Part shown: one piece after another, positions 8,183 through 16,420 of the stretch
Layout: the number at the start of each line of letters is the position of its first letter
Position numbering within the stretch: position 1 is the stretch's first letter
Source: UBA8190 sp003453695
Lineage (GTDB): Bacteria > Actinomycetota > Acidimicrobiia > Acidimicrobiales > UBA8190
Assembly (NCBI GenBank): GCA_036796975.1
Contig: DAIRBY010000008.1
Coordinates: 1 to 64,000, forward strand
Length of the DNA: 64,000 nt
Direction of reading: 5' to 3'
The notes under the pieces: generated by a model
Told to the model about the DNA's origin: nothing
The model's database searches: none
What the model saw: only the letters and a program-made list of their open reading frames with translations
Program-made: the position numbers and the translations under genes

Positions 8183-9499
8183 ATGTCTGAGGCGGCCGGC
8201 ACCGGCACGACCTCACGCGCTTCCCGGCGCCCGCCCATCTCGGTGGGGCCGCTGGCGCTGCGCGGATGGCTCGAGCCCGCCGTGCTCACCTTGGGGCTGT
8301 TCGCCATGGCGTCGGGCTTCGGCCAGTACGGGGTCATCTCCTCGCTCGGCGACGTGGCCAAGGCCTTCGGCCACGTGCACCACGGCACCAGCATCGCCGT
8401 GGAGGCGGGGCTGTCGGGAACCGAGCTCGGGGTGGGGCTGGCCATCATCCGCTTCGCCTCGCTCGGCTCGCTGCCGCTGGCCGGGCTGGCCGACCGATTC
8501 GGGCGCCGCACCATGCTGATCGCGACGTGTTGTGTGGGCCTGGCCCTCACCGTGGTGGCCGCCGCCAGCCCCGGCTTCTGGTGGTTCGTGGCCATCTTCG
8601 CCCTGGGCCGGCCGCCGCTGTCGGCCACCAACGCCCTGTCCCAGGTGGGGGCGGCGGAGGAGACCGCCACCAAGGACCGGGCCAAAGCCATCGGGCTGGT
8701 GGCGGCCGGCTACGCCGTGGGATCGGGGATCACCGCCGTCCTGCACGGCCTGGCCTCCTCCGCCCTCGGCTTCCGCGGCATCTTCGCCTTGTCGGCGGTG
8801 CCGCTCGTGGCCGTGATCCTGGTGCGGGGCCGGCTCGAGGAGTCGGACCGCTTCACCCGTTCCTCGGCGTCGGCGAAACAGGGCATGCCCGTGCTGGGCG
8901 CAGTGCGCCAGCCCTTTCGCCGCCGTCTCGTCGTGGTGTCGGCCCTGGCCTTCTTCGTGGCCGTGGCCACCGGGCCGGCCAACAGCTTCGTGTTCATCTA
9001 CGCCCAGAACATCCTGCACATCTCCGGCGTGGGCACGTCCCTCATGGTGGTGGGCGCCGGGGCCGTGGGGTTCGCCGGCCTGCTGGCCGGCCGCTGGCTG
9101 GCCGACCACATCGGACGGCGCATCACGGGGGCGATGGGCATGGGTGGCATCGCCATCGCCGCCTTGATCGCCTACAGCGGGCCCCACGTCGCCCTGTTCA
9201 CCGGCTACGAGTTCGCCGCCTTGTCAGGCGGGTGCTTCGCCCCGGCGGCGGGGGCGTTGGCGAACGAGCTGTTCCCGACCTCGGTGCGGGCCTCGGTGGC
9301 GGGGTGGTACGTGGCCGCCGGCGTGGTGGGGGCGGTGGTGGGCCTGGTGGTGTTCGGATCGGTTGCCGACGTGGGCAACCGCTTCGCCGTGGGCGGCCTC
9401 GTGACCTTCCTCCCCGTGGTGTTCACGACAGGGCTGTTCTTCCTCGTTCCCGAGACGAAGGGCCGCGAGCTCGAGGAGCTGTGGCCGGGGGACAGCTGA
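8183..9499 (+). CDS. MFS transporter of the sugar-porter-like type
   Basis: This 438-residue major facilitator has 12 predicted helices. The loop 2-3 signature GLADRFGRRTML and its second-half counterpart RWLADHIGRR are visible, and the C-terminal VPETKGRELEEL is the PETKG motif of sugar and metabolite:H+ symporters. It probably moves a sugar, organic acid or aromatic acid across the membrane. The ATG at 8183 is six bases beyond the preceding stop. The substrate cannot be assigned. Confidence 0.88.
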   Translation: MSEAAGTGTTSRASRRPPISVGPLALRGWLEPAVLTLGLFAMASGFGQYGVISSLGDVAKAFGHVHHGTSIAVEAGLSGTELGVGLAIIRFASLGSLPLAGLADRFGRRTMLIATCCVGLALTVVAAASPGFWWFVAIFALGRPPLSATNALSQVGAAEETATKDRAKAIGLVAAGYAVGSGITAVLHGLASSALGFRGIFALSAVPLVAVILVRGRLEESDRFTRSSASAKQGMPVLGAVRQPFRRRLVVVSALAFFVAVATGPANSFVFIYAQNILHISGVGTSLMVVGAGAVGFAGLLAGRWLADHIGRRITGAMGMGGIAIAALIAYSGPHVALFTGYEFAALSGGCFAPAAGALANELFPTSVRASVAGWYVAAGVVGAVVGLVVFGSVADVGNRFAVGGLVTFLPVVFTTGLFFLVPETKGRELEELWPGDS

Positions 9500-9506
9500 G
9501 GGCCGA

Positions 9507-9600
9507 GGAGCGCTGAGGCCCGTGGAGCGCTGAGGCCCGTGGAGCGCCGAGGCCCGTGGAGCGCCGAGGCCCGTGGAGCGCCGAGGCCCGTGGAGCGCCG
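9507..9600. repeat. 17-bp tandem repeat array
   Basis: The unit GGAGCGCCGAGGCCCGT is repeated about 5.5 times in perfect register, with one T-for-C variant in the first two copies. It begins seven bases after the MFS stop and ends about 55 bases before the next gene. Confidence 0.92.
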
Positions 9601-9654
9601 GCGGCTTGCAGCGGTTCCGCGTCTTCGAGACGGGCCCACGCGAGAATTCTCGCC

Positions 9655-10113
9655 ATGCCCATCAACTACACACACGCCGTCCATCCACGCTTGGCTGAGC
9701 GCAAGGCGTCGGGCCCCACCAAGACCCGAGACGTCACGCGTCTGCACCACCCCAACCCGATCCTGCGCTTCAACGCCCGCGCCGGCCTCGCCATCACGGT
9801 CGTCGTGGGCACCATGTGGGCCGCCTACGTCTTCGCCGCCATCGCCCTCGTCAGCCTCCCTGACAACATCCACTCGAAGCAGGAGCTCATCTTGTGGATC
9901 TCGAGCAGCTTCCTCCAGCTGGTGTTGCTGCCCATCATCATCGTGGGCCAGAACATCCAGGCTCGAGCCTCGGACAAGCGCGCCGAGGACACCTACAAGG
10001 ACGCCGACGCCGTGCTGCACGAGTCCGTGGAGATCCAGGCCCACCTGAAGGCCCAGGACGCCGAGATCGAGAAGATCCTGCAGATGGTGGAGGGGATGCG
10101 CTCGGCTTCCTGA
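9655..10113 (+). CDS. small membrane protein with two transmembrane helices, DUF1003-like
   Basis: This 152-residue protein has hydrophobic helices at about 40-65 (AITVVVGTMWAAYVFAAIAL) and 80-100 (ISSSFLQLVLLPIIIVGQ). A charged, probably coiled-coil cytoplasmic tail starts QARASDKRAEDTYKD. The layout and the GQN-x-QAR-x-SDKRAE stretch resemble DUF1003-type proteins, whose function is unknown. ATG 9655 is chosen because upstream in-frame codons lie inside the 17-bp repeat array. Confidence 0.7.
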   Translation: MPINYTHAVHPRLAERKASGPTKTRDVTRLHHPNPILRFNARAGLAITVVVGTMWAAYVFAAIALVSLPDNIHSKQELILWISSSFLQLVLLPIIIVGQNIQARASDKRAEDTYKDADAVLHESVEIQAHLKAQDAEIEKILQMVEGMRSAS

Positions 10114-10158
10114 CGGGGCCGGCCGGTCTCGGGGGCCCGCCTCGTTAGCGTGCGAGAC

Positions 10159-10863
10159 ATGGATCTCGAAGAAGCCCTGCGCACAACGGGCGCCGTCCGG
10201 GAGTTCACCGACGAGCCCGTTCCCCACGAGGTCGTGTACCGGCTCCTGGATGCCGGTCGGTTCGCCCCCAACGGAGGCAACCGCCAGGCGTGGCGCGTGG
10301 TGTGGGTGCGCGACCCGGCCCGCAAGCAAGCCCTTCGCGACATCTACCTCCGGGGTTGGTACCCGTATCTGGCCATGGCGTCGGCCGGGCTCACCCCGTG
10401 GGCGCCGCTCACCGACCGCGACAGCGAGGGACGGGCCGTCGAGCACGCCGGGGAGTTCGCCGCCGCCGCTGCGGCCGGAGCGGGCGGATTCGCAGAGCAC
10501 CTCGACGCGGTGCCGGTGCTGCTCGTGGTGTTGGCCGATCTTCGGCGTCTGGCCGCTGTCGACCGCGACCTCGACCGCTACACGCTGGTGGGCGGGGCGT
10601 CGGTATATCCCTTCGTGTGGAGCGTGCTGCTGGCGGCTCGTTCTGAGGGCCTGGGCGGCGTGATCACCACCATGGCCGTCCGGCACGAGGACGAGGTGCG
10701 ACGCCTGGTCGGCGTGCCCGGCGAGTACGCGGTGGCAGCCGTGGTGGCGCTCGGACACCCGGTCCACCAAGCGAAGCGCCTGTCGCGTCAGCCGGTCGAG
10801 GAGTTCGCCACCGTCGACCACTTCGACGGGGCGCCCCTGCTGCCCGCATCTTCCGGGGGCTGA
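10159..10863 (+). CDS. nitroreductase-family FMN oxidoreductase
   Basis: About 234 residues show the nitroreductase fold, which binds FMN at a dimer interface and reduces nitro or enone compounds with NAD(P)H. Visible signatures are an early TTGAVREFTDEPVP, then RFAPNGGNRQAWRVVWV for FMN phosphate binding, and a C-terminal GLGGVITTMAVRHEDEVRRL. The ATG at 10159 (or GTG 10150) follows TTAGCGT, a possible -10 with a very short leader. No neighbour indicates a substrate. Confidence 0.85.
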   Translation: MDLEEALRTTGAVREFTDEPVPHEVVYRLLDAGRFAPNGGNRQAWRVVWVRDPARKQALRDIYLRGWYPYLAMASAGLTPWAPLTDRDSEGRAVEHAGEFAAAAAAGAGGFAEHLDAVPVLLVVLADLRRLAAVDRDLDRYTLVGGASVYPFVWSVLLAARSEGLGGVITTMAVRHEDEVRRLVGVPGEYAVAAVVALGHPVHQAKRLSRQPVEEFATVDHFDGAPLLPASSGG

Positions 10864-10867
10864 GGGC

Positions 10868-11347
10868 TTGGCCACGGCGACGGCGGAGTTCGAGTTCCGG
10901 GCCGAGGACCCCGACATGGTGCTCACCCACATGGCCCGGCTCGGCGACGCCCACCGAGGCTGGATCAACCTCCAGCCCGGGATCAGGGAGGAGGACACCC
11001 CGCCGGCGCCCACCGCCCTCGGGTTCATCTTCTCGTCGTCGCGCTACGAGGTGCCCATGTGCACGTGGGTGGCGGGCCGTGAGGGCCGCCACGGCGTGGA
11101 GGCGGACTCTCTCGGCATCCAGCACGGCTCGGGGCCGAGGGCCGTGCGCCGGCTGGCCGGCATGGAGCTGCCTCTCCCCGAAGGCTGGCGATGGGTGCAG
11201 GACAACCCGCTACGGGGCCTCGTGGTGCGCACACCGCCCGGCACCGACCATGCCGACCAGCTGCGGTGGCTGCTCCAGGCGGGATCGGCCCTGAGCAAGG
11301 TGCCGCTCACGGGGGACTGGCGGGCGCTCGTCTACGAAGGACGGTGA
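10868..11347 (+). CDS. hypothetical protein
   Basis: This 159-residue soluble protein begins at TTG 10868, four bases after the nitroreductase stop, so the two are probably co-transcribed. The sequence has mixed alpha/beta character (GFIFSSSRYEVPMCTWVAG, then DNPLRGLVVRTPPG) and no motif I recognise. It ends next to a 12-bp tandem repeat array. Codon use is like its neighbours. Confidence 0.65.
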   Translation: MATATAEFEFRAEDPDMVLTHMARLGDAHRGWINLQPGIREEDTPPAPTALGFIFSSSRYEVPMCTWVAGREGRHGVEADSLGIQHGSGPRAVRRLAGMELPLPEGWRWVQDNPLRGLVVRTPPGTDHADQLRWLLQAGSALSKVPLTGDWRALVYEGR

Positions 11348-11374
11348 TCGGCGGTGATCCCGCCTCTTGTCGGC

Positions 11375-11462
11375 GCTCCTGGCCGCGCTCCTGGCCGCGC
11401 TCCTGGCCGCGCTTCTGGCCGTGCTTCTGGCCGCGCTCCTGGCCGTGCTTCTGGCCGCGCTG
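11375..11462. repeat. 12-bp tandem repeat array between convergent genes
   Basis: The unit GCTCCTGGCCGC (with C/T changes) occurs about seven times between the convergent stops at 11347 and 11473. The whole gap is filled by it and no separate terminator hairpin is seen. Confidence 0.9.
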
Positions 11463-11472
11463 CCGGGGGCGC

Positions 11473-12936
11473 TCAGAAAGGCGCGGCCGGGATGCGGGTA
11501 GCGTTACTGGCGCCAGAGACGTAGAAGTTGCTCTTGCCGGCGTCCTTGGCCCGGTACATGGCGAGGTCGGCGTCGCGCAGCAGCGAGTCCCCGTCGTCCT
11601 GGCCGTTGGGGCTCCAGGCGATGCCCACGCTCACGCCGATGACGATCTCGCGTCCGCCGATGGACACGGGCTGAGAGATCGTCTCGACCAGGCGCTCGGC
11701 GGCCTGACGGGCGCGGACCGGGTCCTCCAGGTCCTCCATGATGACGGCGAACTCGTCACCGCCCATTCGGGCCACGACGTCCTCGGCTCGCACCGAGGTG
11801 CGCAGGCGGTCGGCCACGGCCACGAGCAGGTCGTCGCCGGCCTCGTGGCCCTGGCTGTCGTTCACCGGCTTGAACCCGTCGAGGTCCAGATACAGAAGCG
11901 CCAACCCACGCTGGTGACGCCGTGCCCGCGAGATCGCCTCGGCCAAGCGGTTGTGGAGCAGGGAGCGGTTGGCGAGCCCGGTGAGCCCGTCGTGGTAGGC
12001 CTGGTGGGCGAGCAGCTCCTGGAACCGCCGGCGCGACGCCTCCTGGCGGTAGCCGAGGACGATGATGACGGCGGCGGCCAGCGCCAGCAAGGCGAGCAGG
12101 GCGACGCCCACGCGCAGCTGGTTGGAGCGGATGGGGCCGAAGAATTCGGCGTTGCTCTGCAGCGTGAAGCCCGACCATCCGCCCACGTTGAAGGGCGAGT
12201 ACGCCACCTCCGAGCCGTCCTTGTTGTCGGTGTAGGCGCCGGCGTGACCTCGAGCCAGCGCAGCGATCCCCTGGCGCTCTCCGATGTTGGTACCGATGGA
12301 CGCCGGCGTGGGCCCTGCCACCACCGCGCCCGTCGAGTCGACCACGTATCCGTGTCCGGTCTTGCCGTAGCGCAGCTGTTCGACATAGCTCTCCAGCGGA
12401 GAGCGCTCGAGGTTCGTGAAGCCGATGAAGAGCGCCCGGGTTGTCCCCCCGACCTCGATCGGCACGCCCATGGCCACCACGTGGGTCGAGCCCACCTGCA
12501 TCACCGACGACACGTCGGGTTGCCCGGCGAGGAGGGACCGGGTCATGGGGCCGTAGCCGGGGTCGGTCGAGACGGGGAGACCTTGCCCGGTGGCGTAGGC
12601 GTCGAGGACGGTGCCCGTCGTCGTGACGACGGAGGCACCGTAATTGAGGAAGGTGGCGTGGGCGACGAAGGACTGGAGCCGCGCCTCGTCGGCGGGGCTG
12701 TTGGGCGTGAGTGCCCACGTGCCCGTCGAGGCGTAGTCGAGCCCCTCTTTGAGCGAGAACAGCACGTAGTCCTTGCCCAGGCTGCCCAGCGTGTCCTGCA
12801 TGGTGAGGCGGTCCTGGACGAGCAGCTTCTCGCCCTTGGCGTTGGCGTTGGCGGTGAGGGCGAGGCCCACGCCACCGATGGCGCACACGAGCACGACGCT
12901 CAAGATGACCGGGCCCAGTCGCCGCAGTCGGTTCAT
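11473..12936 (-). CDS. membrane-bound diguanylate cyclase with extracellular sensor domain
   Basis: This 487-residue enzyme makes cyclic di-GMP from GTP. A first membrane helix is at about 9-28, a periplasmic Cache-like sensor spans 35-270, and a second helix lies at about 275-296. The GGDEF domain runs from about 315. The active-site GGDEF at 392-396 is intact, and RAED at 383-386, five residues upstream, is the inhibitory I-site, so product inhibition is expected. No EAL domain is present. ATG 12936 is preceded by a WhiG/FliA-like promoter with almost no leader. Confidence 0.93.
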   Translation of the reverse strand: MNRLRRLGPVILSVVLVCAIGGVGLALTANANAKGEKLLVQDRLTMQDTLGSLGKDYVLFSLKEGLDYASTGTWALTPNSPADEARLQSFVAHATFLNYGASVVTTTGTVLDAYATGQGLPVSTDPGYGPMTRSLLAGQPDVSSVMQVGSTHVVAMGVPIEVGGTTRALFIGFTNLERSPLESYVEQLRYGKTGHGYVVDSTGAVVAGPTPASIGTNIGERQGIAALARGHAGAYTDNKDGSEVAYSPFNVGGWSGFTLQSNAEFFGPIRSNQLRVGVALLALLALAAAVIIVLGYRQEASRRRFQELLAHQAYHDGLTGLANRSLLHNRLAEAISRARRHQRGLALLYLDLDGFKPVNDSQGHEAGDDLLVAVADRLRTSVRAEDVVARMGGDEFAVIMEDLEDPVRARQAAERLVETISQPVSIGGREIVIGVSVGIAWSPNGQDDGDSLLRDADLAMYRAKDAGKSNFYVSGASNATRIPAAPF

Positions 12937-12944
12937 GCACGGTG

Positions 12945-12972
12945 CTATCGGCGTTTTGGGCAGGCCGCTTGA
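12945..12972 (-). promoter_or_regulatory. WhiG/FliA-type promoter for the diguanylate cyclase
   Basis: On the minus strand TCAA (12972-12969) is followed after 16 bases by GCCGATAG (12952-12945), eight bases before the ATG. The consensus for WhiG/FliA sigma factors is TAAA, then 15-16 bases, then GCCGATAA. The match is 10 of 12. The predicted transcript would start almost at the ATG. Confidence 0.5.
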
Positions 12973-13096
12973 CGTGCGCCTATGGACATTGCGGCAGACG
13001 AGTCGCAACCCGGGTAGCCCAGGCACGGAATTGTCCCGGTGCTGTTGCGCCCCACGACAAGTGTTGTTGGGCGGGTCGTCAGCGCCCGCCCGGAGG

Positions 13097-14122
13097 CTAC
13101 GAACCCGGCAGATCATCCTCGGCATAATCCTCCGGCCGCACGACGCCGGTGACCGGCTCACCGTCGAGGAACCGCCGGATGTTGGCTGCGGCAAGGGCCA
13201 TTGCCTGCTCGACGATCCCGGGCACGAGCGCCGAGTTGTGGGGCGAGCCGAGCACGTTGGGGAGGTCGAGGAACGGGTGGTCCACGTGGAACTGCCGTGC
13301 GTGGAAGGGCTCTCCCCACCAGGTGTCGATGCCGGCGGAGAACTCGGGATGGCTGCGGAGATGTTCGTACAGCGCCGTCTCGTCGACGATGGGACCGCGG
13401 CCCACGTTCACGAGCACGGCGTCGGGCTTCATGCGCCCGAGCTGCGCCGCGCCGATGAGACCAAGGGTCCGGCGGGTGAGGGGCAGCGACACGACGACCA
13501 CGTCCGACGACTCGAGGACGCGGTCGAGGGCGTCGAGGGTGCCCACGAAGTCCACCGGTTCGTCGGTGCGCCCGCTCGTGTTCACGGCATAGATGTGGGC
13601 GCCCAGCGCCCTGAAGCGCCGGGCCGTGGCCTTGCCGATGCCACCGAAGCCGAGGATGCCGCACACCGATCCCGACAGCCAGCGTGTGAGGTTCTGGTTC
13701 CAGACACCTGATACCAGTGCGGCGTGGTTCTCGGGCAGCCGCTTGAGCAGTGCCAGCGTCATGGCGAGCACGTGCTCGGCCATGGGCTCGGCGTAGGCCC
13801 CCACGTTGCTCGCCACCGTGGCACGGCGCGGCAGCTCGCCGAAGGGGAGATGGTCGGCTCCCGCCGACACCAGCTGCACGAAGCGCGCCGGCAGTGTGCG
13901 CCTCTCGCCGGGACGGATCTCCCGGGCGAAGTTCCAGCAGAACAGCACGTCGCTCTCAGCCAGGATGCGCGAGCGCTCGTCGTCGGGAACGCCGGCCACG
14001 CTGCGCAGCTCGACGTCGGGACCGAGCGCCTCCTTCATCGAGGCGTCCACGGGCCCGAAGGTGATGGTGACCACCGCCGTGGCACCGCCGCTCCCGTGGC
14101 GGGCATTGCCGGCCGAGGTCAT
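13097..14122 (-). CDS. D-2-hydroxyacid dehydrogenase family protein
   Basis: This 341-residue NAD(P)-dependent dehydrogenase reduces 2-keto acids. The Rossmann motif GFGGIGKATARR is visible, as are the substrate Arg in NVGRGPIVDE, the Glu in DTWWGEPFHARQF and the catalytic His in SPHNSALVPG, so the Arg-Glu-His triad is complete. The ATG at 14122 overlaps the stop of the ABC permease (ATGA), so it is the third gene of the exporter operon. The link between dehydrogenase and exporter substrate is unknown. Confidence 0.9.
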   Translation of the reverse strand: MTSAGNARHGSGGATAVVTITFGPVDASMKEALGPDVELRSVAGVPDDERSRILAESDVLFCWNFAREIRPGERRTLPARFVQLVSAGADHLPFGELPRRATVASNVGAYAEPMAEHVLAMTLALLKRLPENHAALVSGVWNQNLTRWLSGSVCGILGFGGIGKATARRFRALGAHIYAVNTSGRTDEPVDFVGTLDALDRVLESSDVVVVSLPLTRRTLGLIGAAQLGRMKPDAVLVNVGRGPIVDETALYEHLRSHPEFSAGIDTWWGEPFHARQFHVDHPFLDLPNVLGSPHNSALVPGIVEQAMALAAANIRRFLDGEPVTGVVRPEDYAEDDLPGS

Positions 14123-15132
14123 TCGGTGCGCGAGAAGGCGACGATGGCCAAGGCGAGCATGAGGAGGGCGAACGCCGCAACGATCCCGAGATCGACACCG
14201 ACGGGAAGCCGCCACGATCCCCAGGTCATGGGGGCGCCGAAGACCTTGGCGACGACTGGCGTGGTGTGGACGTGGGCGAACACGGCCCGGCGCATGGGGT
14301 CGACGATGTAGGCGAGCGGGTCGAGCCGGGTGAGCACGTTCAGCCATGTGGGCAGGCTGTGCAGAGGGAACAGCGCCCCGGAGAGGAAGAACAGCGGAAG
14401 CACCACGAACTGCATGACCACCTGGAACGACTCCACCTGGCCCATGCGCGAGGCCAGCGCCGTGCCCAGGGCGGTGACCGTGACAGCGGCCAGGATCATC
14501 TCGCCGAACAGCGTGAGCAGCAGCACCGGGTTGTAGGGCACCTGCACGAGGCCGGCGAGGACCAACATGATCACGGCCTGCAAGGTGGCCACGGTGGCCC
14601 CACCGGCGCACTTGCCGATGACGAGAGCCCCGCGCCGCACCGGCGCCACCAGCATCTCGCGCAGGAAGCCGAACTCGCGGTCCCACACGATGGACACCGC
14701 CGAGAAGATGGCCGAGAACAACACGGTCATCGCAACCACACCGGGGAACATGAAGGTCCGGAAGCTCACACCGCTGCCGGCGTTGCCGGCGCCGGCAGCG
14801 AAGCTCCGACCCACCAGCGACGAGAGCCCCGTACCGAGCACGAACAGGAAGAGCACCGGCTGCACGAGGGTCGTGATGATGCGCAGGCGGTTGCGGCTGA
14901 ATCGGATGAGCTCGCGCCGCCACACCATCTGCACGGCGCGCAGGTCGTCGCGCCAGCGGCCACCGGCCACCCGCACCGGGGCCGGTTGGGCTCGAAAGCG
15001 CGGCACGCCAGGCTCCGTCGTGGCGGGCTCGAAGGCTGCGGCCAGCGCCGAGGGCGCCTCGTCGGTCGCCTCGTGCTCGGCCAGGTGCTGGAGATCCTCG
15101 CCGAGGCGGTCGAGGCGGCCCGGGTCGCTCAT
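14119..15132 (-). CDS. ABC-2 type exporter permease, DrrB-like
   Basis: This 337-residue membrane subunit has six predicted helices and belongs to the ABC-2 family of drug and lipid exporters. The hydrophilic N-terminal ~75 residues are followed by the amphipathic VWRRELIRFSRNR segment typical of DrrB, then helix 1. The conserved cytoplasmic stretch VWDREFGFLREMLVAPV is present. ATG 15132 overlaps the ATPase stop (ATGA). It works with the ATPase encoded just upstream. Confidence 0.9.
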   Translation of the reverse strand: MSDPGRLDRLGEDLQHLAEHEATDEAPSALAAAFEPATTEPGVPRFRAQPAPVRVAGGRWRDDLRAVQMVWRRELIRFSRNRLRIITTLVQPVLFLFVLGTGLSSLVGRSFAAGAGNAGSGVSFRTFMFPGVVAMTVLFSAIFSAVSIVWDREFGFLREMLVAPVRRGALVIGKCAGGATVATLQAVIMLVLAGLVQVPYNPVLLLTLFGEMILAAVTVTALGTALASRMGQVESFQVVMQFVVLPLFFLSGALFPLHSLPTWLNVLTRLDPLAYIVDPMRRAVFAHVHTTPVVAKVFGAPMTWGSWRLPVGVDLGIVAAFALLMLALAIVAFSRTE

Positions 15133-16115
15133 CGGCGCCGTGCTGCTCGCATCCACATCGACGAGGCCAGGCGCTCGGAGCCCGAGGCCTCGGCGTCGCG
15201 AATGGTGCGGCCGGTGTAGTTCATGAACACGTCGTCGAGGGTAGGACGGGCGATGCTCACTGCCGAGATCTCCACGTCGAGCTCGGAGAACAGCCTGGGC
15301 ACGAACTGCTCACCGCTGGGCACGTAGATGGTGACCGCCCCTTCGCTCATGGTGGCCTCCACTCCGAACCGCCGGCGCACCGCTTCGATGGCGGCCGCCG
15401 GATCGGCGGCCTGGAGCTGGACCCGGTCCCGGCCCACGCTGGCCTTCAGGGCCTCGGGGGTGTCGATCACCACGATCCGGCCTTCGTCGATGATGGCGAT
15501 GCGGTCGCAGTGCTCGGCTTCGTCCATGTAGTGGGTCGTGAGGAACATCGTTATCGCCTCGCGCCGGCGCAGGTCGTTGATGTAGCTCCAGATGTGGGCG
15601 CGTGTCTGGGGGTCCAGCCCGACGGTCGGTTCGTCCAGGAACAGGACCCTGGGGGAGTGGAGCAGGCCCCTGGCGATCTCGAGCCGGCGCTTCATCCCGC
15701 CCGAATAGGTGCGCACGAGGCTGTCTCGCCGCTCCCACAGTCCGACCATCTCGAGGACGTCGCGCAGCCGCTCAGCCGCCTGGCCCCGGGGCACGCCGTA
15801 GAGCTCGGCGTGGAAGCGCAGGTTCTCCGCCGCCGTCAGGTAGTCGTCGAGGGTGGTGTCCTGGAACACGAGCCCGATGCGCTTGCGCACCTCGGCCTGC
15901 TGGGCGGCGACGTCGAATCCGGCGACGTGGGCGCGACCCGACGTCGGTGTGAGCAGGGTGCACAGCATGGAGATGGTGGTGGACTTCCCGGCGCCGTTGG
16001 GGCCGAGGAAGCCGAAGGTCTCGCCGGCGGCGACCTCGAAGCTCACCCCCCGCACGGCCTCTACGTCGCCGAAGCGGCGAGCCAGGTCGTGCACGTCGAT
16101 GGCGGGCTGCTCCAT
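15129..16115 (-). CDS. ABC exporter ATPase, DrrA-like
   Basis: This ATP-binding subunit of about 328 residues energises the adjacent permease. Walker A GPNGAGKST, signature YSGGMKRR, Walker B VLFLDEP and the switch His in LTTHYMDEAEHCD are intact, followed by the DrrA-type C-terminal domain. ATG 16115 (MEQPAIDV) is chosen because it sits right before the domain. The frame stays open to ATG 16352, and that longer form would add about 79 residues of Gly/Ser/Thr/Ala low-complexity sequence encoded by a microsatellite. Which start is used is uncertain. Confidence 0.92.
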   Translation of the reverse strand: MEQPAIDVHDLARRFGDVEAVRGVSFEVAAGETFGFLGPNGAGKSTTISMLCTLLTPTSGRAHVAGFDVAAQQAEVRKRIGLVFQDTTLDDYLTAAENLRFHAELYGVPRGQAAERLRDVLEMVGLWERRDSLVRTYSGGMKRRLEIARGLLHSPRVLFLDEPTVGLDPQTRAHIWSYINDLRRREAITMFLTTHYMDEAEHCDRIAIIDEGRIVVIDTPEALKASVGRDRVQLQAADPAAAIEAVRRRFGVEATMSEGAVTIYVPSGEQFVPRLFSELDVEISAVSIARPTLDDVFMNYTGRTIRDAEASGSERLASSMWMRAARRR

Positions 16116-16127
16116 CGTGGCGACTTC

Positions 16128-16193
16128 ATCAGCGGCATCAGCGGCATCAGCGGTGCCGGTGGTGCCGGTGGTGCCGGTGGTGCCGGTGGCGCC
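16128..16193. repeat. 9-bp microsatellite at the 5' end of the ABC ATPase gene
   Basis: On the plus strand ATCAGCGGC is repeated about three times and is followed by GGTGCCGGT repeated four times. If the longer ATPase start is used, this encodes runs of Asp-Ala-Ala and Gly-Thr-Thr. Confidence 0.85.
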
Positions 16194-16420
16194 GACGGCA
16201 CTGGCGGGGTCGACAGCAACGCCGCTTCCGCCGCTTCCGCTTCGGTCGTTCCCGTCGGCTCTGTCGCCCCTGTCGCTCCCGCCGCTCCCGCCGGGGCCGT
16301 CTTCCAGGTCGTCCTGCTGGGCGCGCCACGACGTCGAGCGAGGTTCCGGCACGTTTCGAGAATACTGCCCGCCCCATCGTTCCAGGCTGGCGCCACGGAA
16401 CGGTCGGATAGCCTTCGGCC

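Noticed and set aside
11191..12972. Long plus-strand frame antisense to the diguanylate cyclase
   Set aside because: High-GC shadow with no domain; the minus strand carries a complete Cache-GGDEF protein with intact motifs.
12936..13096. Possible cyclic di-GMP riboswitch before the diguanylate cyclase
   Set aside because: No conserved aptamer core was recognisable and the promoter leaves almost no leader for one.
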